DNA of 64,000 nt from the NCBI GenBank assembly GCA_007844125.1, contig CM017558.1:22673653-22737652 (forward strand). Direction: 5' to 3'. This stretch comes from Sinonovacula constricta. Its lineage: Eukaryota; Mollusca; Bivalvia; Cardiida; Solecurtidae. Positions 45,990 through 58,500 of the stretch are shown in pieces (position 1 is the stretch's first letter; each line of letters starts with the position of its first letter). A model generated the notes under the pieces. It did not search any database. It saw nothing but the letters and a program-made list of their open reading frames with translations, and was not told the DNA's origin. Made by a program: the position numbers and the translations under genes.

Positions 45990-46830
45990 TTCTTGGAAAA
46001 CATTTCTACTCACTGGTGCTAGTTTGCTTGTTTTATAGTTGGTTGACCAGATACACTTATTCTAATAGCACTCTATAGTTGAATAAAATTTGTCAAAATT
46101 ATTGTTTTGCACAAACATGAGAATTTATTTCCGATTTTGAGTAACACTTATTTTAGAAAAAACACAATTTCAACTACTCACTGGTGCGTGTTTGGTTTAA
46201 CCAGCTAGATTTATTCTGATAGTGTATTATTGAATAAAAATTGTCAAAATTATTGTTTCTTATCATCCGTGCACCAACATGGTAATTTTAATTCTGATTT
46301 TGAGTAACACTTAACTACTTTTTTTAGAAAAAAACAATTTCAACCACTTACTGGTGCATGTTTGGTTGTTATTCAGTTGGTTGACTAGCTATACTTATTC
46401 TGATAGGTACTGTATTGTTGAATAAAATGTGTTGGGAAAATTATTGTTTTGTTTCGATGATCCTTGCACAAACATGATAACTTTAATTCTGATTTTGAGT
46501 AACAATTAACTACTTTTTTTAGAAAAACACAATTTCAACCACTCACTGGTGCATGTTTGGTTGTTATTCAGTTGGTTGGCCAGCTATACTGATTCTGATA
46601 GGTACTGTATTGTTGAATAAAATGTGTTGAGAAAATTATTGTTTTGTTTTGATGATCCTTGCACAAACATGATAATTTTAATTCTCATTTTGAGTAACAC
46701 TTGTTATTTAGTTGGTTGACCAGCTATACTTATTCTGACAGGTACTGTATTGTTGAATGAAATGTGTTCAGAAAATAGTTGTTTTAATTCACATTTTGAG
46801 TATCGCTTACTAATTTTACAAAAACACAAA
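45990..46830 (+). repeat. 3' UTR tandem array with repeated polyadenylation signals
   Basis: Four to five diverged units of about 150-196 bp sharing ACTCACTGGTGC, TGTTTGGTT, AGTTGGTTGACCAGCTA, GTTGAATAAAAT and CCGATTTTGAGTAACAC. AATAAA occurs at 46,082, 46,233, 46,421 and 46,617; the last unit has AATGAA. The array begins right after the RECQL5-like stop codon. Confidence 0.8.
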
Positions 46831-47084
46831 GATTTTGTTTCTTCAGATTTGACAATTGATTAAATCAATGTAAGAGTTCTTTTTTATTCTAAAAATGCCT
46901 TAATTTGCATTCAAATAATAGTTTACTTTAAATTGGTATATGATTTTCCTTGATTACAGAAGTTATTTAATTTTTAAAATAATTCTAGGAATTAGAATAA
47001 AAAAAAAGTTTGTCAGCACTATCATTTTTTTTCTTTTCGACAATAAAGTACCTGCATGCCCGCATAATTATGTCGTTATAAAAC
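46831..47084. other. Gene-free stretch
   Basis: AT-rich, nothing supported. Confidence 0.5.
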
Positions 47085-47190
47085 CAACTGACATCTTTAA
47101 GGCGGTATCCGACAGTTTGGACAATTTTTTTTCTGTCATGCAACCCTACTTGTCATTAAAGAAATGTATTTCCTATCCTAGTCATACTGC
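47085..47190. repeat. Interspersed repeat E, fragment
   Basis: CCAACTGACATCTTTAAGGC, CCCTACTTGTCATTAA and GTATTTCCTATCCTAG match parts of the copies at 47.93 and 52.8 kb. Confidence 0.4.
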
Positions 47191-47924
47191 ACGTTTCATT
47201 CTCCCTATACCATTTGATATAAATTGACTATGTGCAAGTACTCAATAAATGTGTCATTTAGTGGTTCTTTTAAAGTTTTAAACATGTGATTTATTCTTAA
47301 TCTTTGTAAAATACACTTTAAATAGTTGTTTTGATAGCATTAAAAACATGACACCCATTAGATACGGAAAGTGAATTAGATTCTTCTATCATGTTGATGT
47401 ATGTTAACTGTCAAGTTATTTTGTAGATTATATGGAGAAAGAAACAATATTTAACATAATTCTGCCTTGTGATGTGTTACAAGTTTTATGAAAAGTAAAA
47501 TTTAAGAAATGGTCTACCACTAAGAAAGAAATACTGAAACAAACTAAAAATTTGAAATATTTAAATAACTGCAAATAACTGATATTTCCTCTCTGCCTTC
47601 CTGACAGCTGTGCTTCTGTTGGCTGGCCCATTGCGTTGAATTTAAAGGATTACTGTCTCTAAAGAAATGGCTCATATCATGGTAACTGAAAAAAATAAAA
47701 GAATGTTTTACAGGTTTTTGCTTTATATGAAAAGTTACATCCGCCTAACCTCTTTGGTTCCAGTCCTAGTCTGGACAAAAAACATTTATTTTCCATTCAT
47801 CAATAATAATACAAAACGAAACATACAAAGTCAGAACAAAAATATTAAAATCTCGTAATATCCTAGATTTATGTGACTGTTAAATCCTACCTATACTTAT
47901 TATCCTGGTTAATTGTTATTAATT
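47191..47924. other. Gene-free stretch
   Basis: AT-rich; frames of 60-67 codons only, without recognisable features. Confidence 0.5.
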
Positions 47925-48130
47925 TTTTTTTACTATACAATTAATGGTGGTATCCAAACGTTTAGACTAATTTTTTTCTCAAACAACCAAATAAATTATT
48001 GTATACTCAAAAGATCCAGCAAATGCTGGTTATTAAAGTCCCCTAGCCAAGTGAAAAGTGAAGCACAACACCCTACTTATCATTACAAGCATGCATTTTC
48101 TACCTGAGAGACTGCATTTACTAATAATTA
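47925..48130. repeat. Interspersed repeat E, copy 2
   Basis: TTAATGGTGGTATCCAAACG, TTTTTCTCAAACAACCAAAT, GATCCAGCAAATGCTG and TTATTAAAGTCC match 52,840-53,060 in the same order. Confidence 0.65.
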
Positions 48131-48424
48131 AGGGAGTTTCAAAATTTGTCCTTTCTTGGACTAAAGAGTGAGTTTATGCAAGAAGTTGTGCCAAAATTCC
48201 CATAATAGTGGTTGAGATATTACATGTATTTCATTAAGACAAAGTCAGACATCACATTTTATATATAAATATTTGATATCTTTATTAATTAAATATATAT
48301 AAATAAAATATAATATAAATCTCGAAAATTCATTTTGAAAAAAAAAGTTATTCTGTGCCATTCAATAGCAAAGTGGTATAAAAATATTATTAACTAACTT
48401 TGAATAAAAGTACAATTGTTTGTT

Positions 48425-48700
48425 TGTTTGTTTATTGGGTTAATCGTGTCACCAACAGTATTTCAGTTATCTGGAGACGATGTCCACTTGAAGCAGATAT
48501 AATGCTGCCTTCACTGTGTATAGCATGCCGTAAACACCTGGCATGATACCACACCCAGTCACATTATCCTGACACCTGGCCAACCAGTCATGGAACTACC
48601 CTTATATTTGCTTGAGCGTTAGCAATGGAGCTATACCATTACCAACGACTTTGGTATGTCGTGGCCCGGGATCGAACCCAGGGCCTCCCGTACCTGGAAA
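48425..48700 (-). repeat. SINE family 1 copy (-)
   Basis: On the minus strand: GTACGGGAGGCCCTGGG, B box GGTTCGATCCCGGG, ACGACATACCAAAGTCG, GTGACTGGGTGTGGTATCAT, and a tail ending AACCCAATAAACAAACAAAC. 5' truncated at the same point as the 22.2-kb copy. Confidence 0.85.
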
Positions 48701-49227
48701 TACAATTGTATTATCTGACAGTTTATACATATTATTTTTTAGTAAAAGGGCATTTATTAACACTAAGAAATTCCCAATAGGTGTGTTAATGTATAATATG
48801 TATAAGATTTTTACATTCAGATTATTCTTTGCATTACCTTAACCTCTTGGTAGTAGGTTTAATCTGTCAAAACAAAATGCCTTTATGTGGACGAAAAAGC
48901 TTTACCACAAGATTTGGTAAAAGGACTGCGCAGAAAGGAGAAGAGTGAGACAGAAGACTGTGAAGACTTCAGTTTAATAGAAAAAGAGAACATATATGCA
49001 TTCATAACATTATTTTAAACAATTTCTCTTTTTATAGTGTTTTACATGCCAAAATTGAAAAATAATGCTTATATTTAATGTCAGATATTAGTAAGACAAA
49101 ATTGATAGAGACACAGAACATTACATCAAAATACATGTACACTGTAATCAAAATAAATAGGATAATCTAAGTTTAAACTAAACAGTTACTATATATCACA
49201 CTGGAACCCGAAAGTAGAACAGGGTTT
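48701..49227. other. Gene-free stretch
   Basis: AT-rich, nothing supported. Confidence 0.5.
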
Positions 49228-49341
49228 TCTGATTTGGAAACAAATTGCGCCATGACCAAGTTATGATGGGCACCCATAACCATATATAGGTTAAAAGCGC
49301 TATTTTTTGTCTGATTTGGAAACAAATTGCGCCATGACCAT
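49228..49341. repeat. 31-bp exact direct repeat, 82 bp apart
   Basis: TCTGATTTGGAAACAAATTG followed by CGCCATGACCA at 49,228 and again at 49,310. Confidence 0.85.
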
Positions 49342-49419
49342 GCAGACTGTTACTAAAGAGAAAAGGTCCACGTCACAGATTCAACTTTAGGTCGGTATTT
49401 AGTGTAACCATGCTGCGCA

Positions 49420-49770
49420 GTAAGCTATTTTTAAACTATGAAAACACCTATTTGCTTGCTTTTTTAGATCCCGTAATATCATCCACCCGGTAACCCGCTC
49501 TGACGTCGGTATCTACTTTTAGCAGGAATTCCCATCGTGCTATTTTGAGATTTGGAAAGAATTAACATATAAAGCGAAAATATAGCAAAATGTACTGTCT
49601 AACAATTAAGGCAGTGTTCATAATTGTCTTTATTTAGACGTTATTAGCATTAGTTTTTTTTCAGAAAATATGCCCAAATATCCCCAAAACAGGGGCAGGA
49701 TATTGTTTCTTGTATATGCTATATTCAAACTGTCGGATATCACTTTTAAGGCCAAGTATAGAGTGGGCTT
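49420..49770. repeat. Interspersed repeat E, copy 3 (right half)
   Basis: CGCTCTGACGTCGGTATCTAC, GATTTGGAAAGAATTAACAT and AAACTGTCGGATATCA parallel 43,905-44,170. Confidence 0.6.
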
Positions 49771-50583
49771 ATAGCACTAAGTCTTTGTTCGTAAGGACAC
49801 ATCGTAATATTTGTTTTGTAAATTAATGTTTATATTCGATCCATGTAGACATTTGCCACTATCAGTAAGTATCAAATTACTCCGCGGTGTTATTCAGATT
49901 TGTGTCGTTTAGCAGTAGGGTTTGGTTTGTTAAAATGTAAATGAAAGTTAGCTTTTTAGGCCAGTTTAATGCAGCTTAGTAACGAACCACAGATAAATTT
50001 GTCAATTTCACAATAATGTCATTCGTTTAGGTTGTCAATAAATTAATAATTATCGTTTTCGATAGAAACATCACACATATTGGATGTGATCATATCTACT
50101 TAGTTCTGCTTAGTTCTACGATATTGTCAAATGTTGTGTCGTCAGCTTCTGATTGATAGAATCTGATTAACAGATATTTTCATAGCCTACTGACCTGCTT
50201 ATAAAATTATCTTGAAAAAAGAGCACAAACTATTATATTAACAACATTGATAATTTGTGATTATTTCGTTTAAAAAAATAAACCATTCCTATATACAAAT
50301 TTTACATTTACAATGCAATTCAATCTCACAGATAGCCATTCATTTCTTTCATAAAGTATCAAAGACAATGTAATTCCTCTTGCCATGTAACACATAAACC
50401 GACTTAACCTTAAAAAATTAAATAATGCATGACTTTCACAATGAAATAATTGCTAGTTGTCATATTCTCTTCCAAGGATATACACTGATATTATTACGAG
50501 AACTCTTAATCTAAATGATTTTATATACCGCCAAATACGTAAAATGACATCTAAACACATACATTTTAAAGAAAAGCGCTTAA
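49771..50583. other. Gene-free stretch
   Basis: AT-rich, nothing supported. Confidence 0.5.
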
Positions 50584-51839
50584 GGCCATAAAAAAATGAT
50601 TTTCGGTTTCTCAGGCACCGGCGCATTCGTTTTTTCACCCCCGCTTCATTTTTTTTTTATTCAAAGAATCGTGCCTATCTTTTCGTCAAACTAAATTTTG
50701 TTTTCGATACCACTGAGTCATTTTTAATAGTAGCGTGTAACCTTCAAGCGCAGCGTCTCCGCTACCCAGATTACTTACAGTATTAAATGAGCTCACTGTG
50801 TTGACTGTGAAAAACCAAGGGTGATTTATGCAAGTCAAAAACTAACTGAAACAGAAAAAGTGGTTTTGCAACAATTGTTAGATCTCTTTGAATATTCTTG
50901 TGGTGGTTCTCTTCAAGAACTAAAGTCACTTGATGACTGTCCCGAAAATGAATTGATTGAAAAAGTGTATGTAAGAGCCAACCTAACTTGCACATCAGCT
51001 GTCGAGATTCCATATTTTAGTGTAGGTTGTTTCAAGGATGTTTGCTACAACTGTGGGATTGTCAACAACATCGATCGTCAAGATGGACAATACCCAAGTT
51101 GTCCAAAATGTAGGGAGAGCAAAAACGTTTCTCTAAAGCGGAAACGAAATGTGTGGGCAGAAAAACCAAATAACAAAAAAACAAAAAAAGTAATGACTAC
51201 ATGTAACTTATGACTGTTTGATAATGAATCATGTTTTGGCGTAAAAAAGTTGTTTGTTCCCACTAATCCCATCAACCCTATTTCTTGTGCTGACATAGTC
51301 ACAATTTTGGGGGAACTTGTTGACGATTTGAGAGCAAAAATAGGATTTTTTGGTATTAGAAACTTTTGTTTCATATCAAATTTGAATACAGAATGTAGTT
51401 TTATCATTTATGTGTAAAGCTGCATATTGCAGTATGCATGTGTTTGACATTTAAAAATAAGGAATCAGACATCATTGCAGTTAACATTGTGTTTGATGTT
51501 GCTTACTGTGGTGTTATTAATTCATGAATTTTGATAATGATTAATATGTGGACCTGGTTAGTGATTGTATTATTGTTTTTGAGAGCATTAAATGCAATGG
51601 TTACAGCTCTTGTTATGTTACAAAACATATTAGCTGAACTGTAAAACTGTATTTTAATTTGCTGTTCAAATATTTTTTATTATTAAAGGCAAAATAGATA
51701 AAATCCTCACTATAAACATTGCAATTTACTGGGAAACGAGAAATAAAAAAAAATCTGTCGCAAAAAAAAAAAAATCGCCCCCTCGCATTCGTTTTTTCAA
51801 AAAAGTGCCTGAGAAACAGAAAATCAACTTGTTATGGCC
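50584..51839. mobile_element. 1.26-kb inverted-repeat element with a CxxC-rich ORF
   Basis: Left end GGCCATAAAAAAATGATTTT, then GGTTTCTCAGGCAC. The right end on the minus strand is GGCCATAACAAGTTGATTTT, then TGTTTCTCAGGCAC. Both ends also carry GCATTCGTTTTTTCA on the plus strand. No clear target duplication was found, so the superfamily is open. Confidence 0.7.
50786..51213 (+). pseudogene. Zinc-ribbon-like protein fragment (transposon-associated)
   Basis: After a possible acceptor (CTTACAG) and a TGA, the frame reads CVDCEKPRVIYASQKL, LLDLFEYSCGGSLQ, VRANLTCTSAVEIPYF, CYNCGIVNNI and CPKCRESKN, ending in a basic tail (KRKRNVW). Three CxxC pairs and lone Cys residues suggest a zinc-binding domain. 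I recall similar sequences in uncharacterised mobile-element proteins of marine invertebrates, but cannot name the family. Only about 140 codons remain, with no transposase core. The basic tail could be a nuclear localisation signal. Confidence 0.45.
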
Positions 51840-52809
51840 CAAATATTTATTTTTAGGTTCATATCCATAACCCAGTTTCATATCCGGTATTAATTCATAC
51901 CGCGGAAGAATAAACAGCGTCGTGTAACCTTGTACATGAAGAACGTTACAATATAAAACACCAAAAACAGCCAATTCATTTTTAAAAAGTGGCATCCCGG
52001 TCAAACTTGTTTGTACCGGTATAACGAAACTATGATATTGGAAAAACCCAAATGTTGAATTCCGCGAAAGATCTATAATAGGAATAATATTGGAAAACCC
52101 TAAATTTGGAATTCTATTTCAGGTATTCCAACAAACTGCTATAAACGTGTCAGCGTAGCACAACATAAACAACTCAATTATAGAACTTAAAGAATGATGT
52201 ACGGAACATTATTCAACGTATTTAAACAAACGGAATTTTGCAGCGACATTCAAAAGAAAGCAATCGTTAAAATTCTTGAAGGTAAATTTTAAATATATTC
52301 CTTTCTGATTAGTCAAAAAGTTTGAAACCTGAAGTTGTATCCTACCTCGTGTCTCGTGTCTAACTAACATAAATGGTAATATGTTAACACAATACATATA
52401 TATATATAACAATGTATTAGACTTTCGTTTTATTAGAAATATCAGTAAACTTTTATTATTTTGTTAAATGTCGCATATGTGTGTTTTATGATTATATGGA
52501 CCTTTTTAGTAAGGTTGGAAACAAAGCCTATTTTTAGAGCTGTTGGTTATTTTCAGAGATATATTGCCTTCTATATATTTTATTTAACATCCCTATTATC
52601 ATCAAGTGGTTATGCATACGTTCCGCCTTCTGTCCACAAAAGAATGTAACAAATATTAATAATAGTTACTGTGTGATTTTGTAGTCACTGCATTAACAGT
52701 GAACCCTTAGTTACTGTTTGACACAGGAAGCTGCCAATCTTACCGTAAAAATATTTCGCGCTCCATGCGATCAAAGGTAGTTCTACGTATTTCTATTTGT
52801 TATTTTACT
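51840..52809. other. Gene-free stretch
   Basis: AT-rich; two similar strings (GATATTGGAAAAACCCAAATG at 52,033 region and 54,590 region) hint at another old repeat. No gene. Confidence 0.4.
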
Positions 52810-53060
52810 GAAATAAGAGTACATCCCAGCGACTAATTATGGTAATTATAACAACATCCAACTGTATCCGTTTGGACCAGATTTTTCTCTTAAACAACCA
52901 AAACATTATTGTTACCTGAACAGATCCCGCGAAATGCTGTTTATTAATGTCCTACACATATGTGGAAAAGTAAAGGAAAACACACCGATCGTCATAACAA
53001 ACGTGTATTTCCTATCTGAGCCATGTTTTACATTTAGTAATTGTTAAACTAAGAAAAACA
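52810..53060. repeat. Interspersed repeat E, copy 4
   Basis: CATCCAACTGTATCCG, TTTTTCTCTTAAACAACC, GATCCCGCGAAATGCTG, TGTATTTCCTATCTGAGCC and TTAAACTAAGAAAAACACG parallel 47.93 kb and 43.77 kb. Confidence 0.6.
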
Positions 53061-53069
53061 CGTTACCAC

Positions 53070-53330
53070 GCGGTGAAAGGCTAAGCAGTCAGGCAATTGA
53101 CAAAGAATAAAGAAAATATGATACGGTCCTGTGAATTTCAAAAGAGACAGGACAAAGGTATTCGCATGTCAAATTTATTGGTTGCAGCAAAACTGTGACG
53201 AGACATTTAATGAAATAGAGCAAACCTAACAATTATCACCTCGGAGCTGTCAGTCGGCAAAATGGCAGACTGGGGTACTCAGCGACTCTACCACTGCGCC
53301 AATTGTGCACTGCTACATATTTTGGGGCGT
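53070..53330 (-). repeat. SINE family 3 copy (-) with a SINE 2 head fragment
   Basis: On the minus strand: tRNA-like A box TTGGCGCAGTGGTAGAGTCG, then TTGCCGACTGACAGCTCC, GGTTTGCTCTATTTCATTAA and ACCTTTGTCCTGT. At 53,070-53,098 a piece of SINE 2 head (CTGCTTAGCCTTTCACCGCG on the minus strand) is joined to it. Confidence 0.7.
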
Positions 53331-53685
53331 ATCGCTTGCGACGCAAAGTTATGAGAAAAGTGGATTGTAAATCTTACCAAGTAAATTATTCCATCAAATT
53401 ATGTTCAGCTCCTCTATTGTTAAAAATGTTTAAGACAACAAAGCTTAATAAATTGTGAAATGCAGAGCGATAAACTGAACCCCATACAAGGTTTTGAGCC
53501 AGGTTTATCACATTCAAATAAATGATCCACAAAAATTCTGGGCGTTGTCCATTAATTAAGGTATCCTTTTTCTTTCTCTTCTTTAGTTTTTCATCCTTCC
53601 ATTGTTTGAAGGTCTTAATTACATAAATTAATCAATTTGACAGTTCACACCGAAACTGTAAACATCCGTGATGACAGTATTGGAT
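53331..53685. other. Gene-free stretch
   Basis: Nothing supported. Confidence 0.5.
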
Positions 53686-53761
53686 AACCCCCCCACACAC
53701 ACACACCACCACCACCCACCCACCCACCAACCCACCCCCTCCTCCGCCCTCCCCCAACCTT
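53686..53761. repeat. C-rich low-complexity tract
   Basis: Runs of CA, CCA, CCCA and CCT, nearly pure C/A/T on the plus strand. Confidence 0.9.
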
Positions 53762-54744
53762 TTGCCGCTTAAGTCTCTGGGTGTTGTCCGTGCAATAATC
53801 TACATTTCATGTATATTGTACTTCACAATATATTCTCTTTAACATCTAGTTAAAACTGATTGCAATATTAATGTTAACAGTTGAAACATCCCTACAAAAT
53901 TGACGCGTATAGTCTCCTTCGACATGTTTGTTTCTGCTCACGCACTACTTTTTCCCAGGCATTTACTTACCGTCAAGAATATGCAGGGTCAAACCTTCAT
54001 GCATCCGAAAAACAGCTGTCTCATAACTCTGGACGCTAGCGCAAGCGACACCGTCCAAAAACGATATAAATAACGACATAACGATATAAATAACCACGAA
54101 AGTCATATTTAAATATAATCCAACGCTGATTCTAACATAAATCGATACTTGAGGGTTGTTGTAAAGTATTGGTGAGGTAGTTTGGGCAGGTCGGACCACG
54201 CCGTATGTACTTATAAGTATGTTGTAATCTAAAAGAAAGCTTAGATTATCATTACTGTGCATAACTGTTTTACCTTCTCCAATCATATGTTTGTAATCAA
54301 ATGCTCATACAATCATGTAAACAATTTAAATCCATTAACAATAAACAAATAAATATAACAATATATGAAAACATCCAGGTGAATAACAAGGAATTATACT
54401 TTTACGTAAATTACCATTCACACCTACAAGCAAGAGAAAGCTAGTGTCGTCTGCTTAAAATCAATAACGTTCCGTCTGAGAGGATCCAAAAAGTGACTTC
54501 TTTAACTAGTCATTGAACATTTTATAGCTGATATTGGTTTATGCTAAATTTAAAGAGAGTTGTTGGTACCGGCATAACATGACTATGATATTGGAAAAAA
54601 ACAAATGTGGAATTCCGAGATTGATCTATTACAAGGATTCCAACAGTCGCCTATAGACATGTCAGCGTAGCACATCACAAGCAACTCCAGCATGGATCTT
54701 AACCAAAAATCTACAATCGGTAAATAAGAAAAGGTCCTATCAAA
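53762..54744. other. Gene-free stretch
   Basis: A 107-codon minus-strand frame (53,963-54,286) has no recognisable domain or splice context. Confidence 0.45.
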
Positions 54745-54880
54745 AGTTCCAGATATTTAAATTTAAAGACAAAGGCAAACAGGGTAAATATAAATGTGAC
54801 AAAAACACAGAGACGAGACCATTAGTTACCGCCTTGGAACGGTCAGTCGACAAAAGGACCGACTGGGGTGCTTAAACCTG
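54745..54880 (-). repeat. SINE family 3 copy (-)
   Basis: On the minus strand: GTTTAAGCACCCCAGTCGGT, TTGTCGACTGACCGTTCC, AAGGCGGTAACTAATGG, TTACCCTGTTTGCC. Confidence 0.6.
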
Positions 54881-55502
54881 GTTTGTATTCTTCCTGTTTT
54901 AAATTGTTGGTTGTTGTTGTTGTTGTTTTTAAATAATATATGCACATTGTATTTTCCAAAATTATTGTGGCTTTAGACGAGATGCGAGTGTGAGTAAATT
55001 TTCCATATATCTTCCCTACCAAGTGAGCTGTCTAGGCATTAGACTCAATAGAAGCATTTGCACTACAGCTCATACTACATGGTCATTGGAGCATTTATTG
55101 GCGACGCGCTGGATCGCGACGCCTATATATAGATTGCTCAGTGAAATTTGCACATAGGGAAATGTTTTAATGCGGACTTAGCAAAATACGGGTCATAATT
55201 CGGTACATGGAGTTCTATTTTTTATTTTGTTTTAATTAAATTTAATTTATTGATCTAAAGGTATTTGAATAAAGAAGAATGCAGGATAAGTCCTTTAATT
55301 AAGATATAAATTGCATGTAACAATTTCTTCTAAATTTGTTTTAATCGTTTGCGTCGAATTTTATGTTTCGCATCAACGGTTTTCTTGTCAAAAGAATATA
55401 CGTTACATACCTATGAACATTCATCTACATTACGGGATCGGAAATCACGTGACTTTTGTTGTATGTACTCGCCGCTATCTTTGTGCTACTATTGACAAGT
55501 CA

Positions 55503-58500
55503 ATGGAAGACAGTGTGAAAACAATTTCCATTCTAAAGGCAAACATTTTCAGCAGAAAAGGGCATGCCCTTTCCAAGTAAGTTTTATTAATTTTGTAAGT
55601 TATTTTTTAAAATGATACATTTAAAGACAAAATCAACTGCCCTGACCCACTGACCTATCTCCGCCCCTTTTTGTTGTTGACGCATTTTTTGTATTTTGCT
55701 GTGTAATTGCTTGACTGTAAAAGACTTGTTAACTAAATAGCAAACAGAGCTGCAAAAACATTCACAAATGATGGGGTTTGAACCCACGACCTGTTCCGCA
55801 AACAGTTTCAGGAGGTACCAGGTTCAAACTTAGCCTGGCGGGGGCGCAAACAACCCTGCAATATGTACACACCATTGTGCATAACACGTTATTTTTCAAC
55901 AAACTGTATTTTATTTGATTTTTTTTTCCTGATAGAGTGTTTGTGTTTTCATTGCTTTTCATTGCTAATGCTTTTTTCAGATTTCCAGACAAGAAAGAGG
56001 CAAACACTTTATATCAAGAATGAAAATATGGCAGACTAGACAGTGAGCCGAGTTGCCATACCATGACATGCTCTGTAGCAAACACATTGATTTAAGCATG
56101 GTTAACTGGACATTGACGAGGGTCCAGCTGCGGGACTAAACAAAGTGTAGAGTAGAACCACTGTCTCACGGCATGTCAGCTGAAAGACCCACATACATAG
56201 CATTCTCATTCTATACGGGTCCCGAATTCATGCCATGAGGGCTGCTGCTTTACAATTCTAGGACTTGCTCTGATTCGTTCTAAACGATACATGCAGAGAT
56301 GAACATTTCTTGTGTGCAAACAAATAGTTGACAAATTTACTTTTTCCTTGCAATAACTACATAATAGACAGGTGTCACGGTCTAATATTTCTACCGTTTC
56401 GAAATTTCTCACATGCCCTAATGCGCATGATCAAAATTTTAATAGAAATATGAGCCCGTTTATAGATGGTCCAAGATTTCCTCCCGGGCACACATTTCCA
56501 TCTTAAGTAAACGTGAAATATTCTAGGCAAACTTGTATATCGTAAAGATAGAACAATTGGTACAACAGAAACGTCCGACCGTGTATAGACGGACTTAAAT
56601 TTTCACACAGGCACACATTTCCATCACATTTTGTATATGATAGTCAGAAATATTGGCCGGTAAGAAACATCAGCCCATGTATATATGGGCTTATATTTCC
56701 ACCCAGGCCCAGAATTTCTGTCTTAAGTAAATGTCTAATATGTAGGAATACATGTTCATGTATATGATAGAGATAGAAAGCTGGGCCTGGAAGAAACATC
56801 AGGCCATGTTCAAATGGGCTTATATTTCCACCCGGGCACATGTTTCCATATTAAGTAAACGAAACAAAACAAAACTGGGTATAAATATAGATATAGAAAG
56901 ACCGGCCCTACAGAAACATCAGACCGTGTATAGATGGGTTGATATTTCCACCTGGGCATACATTTCTATCTTAAGTAAAGGTGTAATAATTATGTATACA
57001 TTATGTATATGGTAGAAAGAGAGAAAGATTGGTCTGATAGAAAGATCAGCCCATGTATATATGGGGTTATATTTCCACTCAGGCACACATTTCCATCGTA
57101 GGTAAACGTGTAATATTTATGTAAACATTTTTATGGTAGGGACAGAAAGACTGGTCGGATAAAAGCATCAACCCGTGTATAAATTGGCTTATATTTCCTC
57201 CCAGGCACATGTTTTCATATTAAGTAACACTTTTTACACCAGTATGGAATGGTAAGAAATTTTGGCACGCATAGTTTAAAATAGCAATCTGGCGCATGCG
57301 CACACTAGACAGAGTAGTTTAAGCACGGTAGAAACATCAGACCGTGACACCTGACCTGGTAGCGCAATCGGCTGTGTTTTGATCAATTTGCAACAAACTG
57401 TTATTGTGTCAAATAACTGAAAATAAACACAAGTCAGATGATATATTGTGTGCTCAATCTTTATTCTAGTCATTATGTTTCAGTGAAACAAAGACTAGGA
57501 ATGTGTAGCCAAACTGAATGAATTAGTTGTCCGATTATTCTTACCATTCTAGGGTTCAGTACATATGTTTACAGTACATTGTTTTTAAAGATTCAACACT
57601 TCATAGATACTGTTACTCTTTTTTTGTTTTATTTTTAAATAAACTACAAAGAAAATATATATTTCTGTCGTCTGTGGTACAGAACGAGCTATACTTGGAC
57701 AAGGGTGTGTTAAATGTTTTAGTAAAGTTAGGTTCAGAAACTTAAATTAAAAATCTGTACAAGGAGTTACATTTAGAAATAAATATTTAGTTGGCTAGTA
57801 TACCTCAGTAATTTATATTAATTTTTCTTGCTGCCCATTTCTTTGTTTATAACAAGTAAATATTATCGTCTTTTAAATTAGTGTATAGTGTTTATGCTGA
57901 ATTGTGTGTACGATTTAAAACAATTCTTACACCTTTATTTAACTTGGATTTATAGACATGTCATAATGTGCTTTGATATTATTATCACCTAATGCTTGTT
58001 AAATACTGGTAACCTGCTTGAAACATGACGTGTAATGGTATTTGAAATTCCACTTAGTGTTATGGTTGCTTATATGTATCTAGTTCATTTTATGTAAGTA
58101 CTAATGCATAGTATACATATTTTAATTATTTCATTTATGAAATAACTTAACTTAATGAGAGTGACTAAAATGAAATATAGTCTGTCTTGTTTTATGCCTT
58201 CCTTTTCACTTGTCGACTTACTGTTAGAATGATGGCTTTTGACCCATAGCCAGTACTGCTCTGGGTAATTTTAAATTGGCATTGTTTGCAATACATATAC
58301 CGTTATATGTGTTTGAGGGCTATAATAATAAAAATATCATACTTTTGCACTAAATATGATAATTTTGGCCTAATCAAGGGAGACAAGGTCCCTTAGTACT
58401 AACTACACGAGGCCAAACCCCTTTAGAATGAAACTAGATCTGACGATGCAATGGGTAAAGTGTCGGCTCCAGTTACAGGATGTACCAGGTTCAAACTTGG

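Noticed and set aside
46940..47227. 95-codon frame
   Set aside because: Overlaps a fragment of repeat E and has no coding features.
53963..54286. 107-codon minus-strand frame
   Set aside because: Hydrophobic patches but no family resemblance or exon borders.
56440..57230. CRISPR-like array
   Set aside because: Repeats are about 120 bp, diverged, with no constant repeat and unique spacers, and the DNA is eukaryotic.
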